This document shows, piece after piece, positions 6,240 to 6,303 of a DNA stretch of 6,303 bases. The stretch covers positions 1 to 6,303 of the forward strand of contig SFNX01000098.1 in the NCBI GenBank assembly GCA_004552595.1. Reading direction: 5' to 3'. The notes below the pieces were generated by a model. That model saw only the letters and a program-made list of their open reading frames with translations. It was not told where the DNA came from and searched no databases. This DNA is from Lachnospiraceae bacterium. GTDB lineage: Bacteria > Bacillota > Clostridia > Lachnospirales > Lachnospiraceae. Position 1 is the stretch's first letter, and each line of letters begins with the position of its first letter. The position numbers were made by a program, and so were the translations under genes.

Positions 6240-6260
6240 TCTCGGTATTATACCACAGAG
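6239..6260. repeat. Imperfect inverted repeat centred on the -10 box
   Basis: On the plus strand the left arm is CTCT, one base, GGTAT; the centre is a T at 6249; the right arm is ATACC, two bases, AGAG. Nine base pairs match, with a one-base offset between the arms. The inner part is partly forced by the TATAAT sequence, but the GG/CC and CTCT/AGAG parts are not. It may be a regulator site overlapping the promoter, or coincidence. Confidence 0.3.
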
Positions 6261-6275
6261 CGCCTTTATTATCAA
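6247..6275 (-). promoter_or_regulatory. Housekeeping sigma-A type promoter of the butyrate operon
   Basis: On the minus strand a -35 box TTGATA (6275-6270, five of six matches to TTGACA) is separated by exactly 17 bp from a perfect -10 box TATAAT (6252-6247). The -10 box is preceded by TGG, giving the TGn extended -10 element. This combination predicts a strong constitutive-level promoter. The transcription start would fall near 6240-6242, giving a 5' leader of about 43 nt before the thl ATG. The start position is inferred, not measured. No other comparably good promoter was seen in the gaps between the genes, so the six genes are probably co-transcribed from here. Confidence 0.88.
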
Positions 6276-6290
6276 CAACAACACCTAGTA

Positions 6291-6303
6291 TTTCAGCCTG
6301 AAA
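6291..6303. repeat. Short perfect inverted repeat at the window edge
   Basis: TTTCAG and CTGAAA flank a single central C at 6297. The centre lies about 57 bp upstream of the predicted transcription start. It could be an upstream regulator site, or part of a larger structure belonging to the neighbouring locus, which is cut off by the window end. A 6-bp perfect repeat of this size may also be chance. Confidence 0.3.

Overview
The window holds one complete six-gene operon for central butyrate formation (acetyl-CoA to butyryl-CoA). All genes lie on the minus strand, so transcription runs from right to left: thl, crt, hbd, bcd, etfB, etfA. A promoter precedes the first gene and an intrinsic terminator follows the last, so the transcription unit appears to be captured whole. 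No mobile element, CRISPR array, tRNA, rRNA or unknown gene is visible.

Organism: a strictly fermentative, butyrate-forming member of the Clostridia, most likely a Lachnospiraceae relative (Butyrivibrio / Roseburia / Eubacterium type). The reasons are the moderately AT-rich sequence, consensus Gram-positive ribosome binding sites (AGGAGG types), and a gene order with thiolase first and hbd between crt and bcd. The classical Clostridium acetobutylicum order is crt-bcd-etfB-etfA-hbd with thiolase elsewhere. The genus cannot be settled from sequence reading alone.

Layout. Positions 6198-6303 are the control region. It has a near-consensus extended -10 promoter, an imperfect dyad over the -10 box, a Rex-like NADH-repressor site just inside the transcript, and a strong ribosome binding site. 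Positions 5016-6197 are thl. The thl-crt gap of 67 nt contains a perfect 10-bp RNA hairpin with a GAAA loop and no T-tract. Then follow crt (4118-4948), hbd (3207-4079), bcd (1975-3147), etfB (1162-1953) and etfA (82-1146), with gaps of 38, 59, 21 and 15 nt. Positions 31-56 hold the terminator stem. All six genes end in TAA.

How they work together: thiolase joins two acetyl-CoA to acetoacetyl-CoA, Hbd reduces it to 3-hydroxybutyryl-CoA, and Crt dehydrates this to crotonyl-CoA. The Bcd/EtfB/EtfA complex reduces crotonyl-CoA to butyryl-CoA and, in this family, couples that to ferredoxin reduction by flavin-based electron bifurcation. The final step (butyryl-CoA:acetate CoA-transferase or Ptb/Buk) and the ferredoxin-consuming Rnf or hydrogenase are not in the window. 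The pathway itself is well known. The items deserving a second look are the control sites, not a new system.
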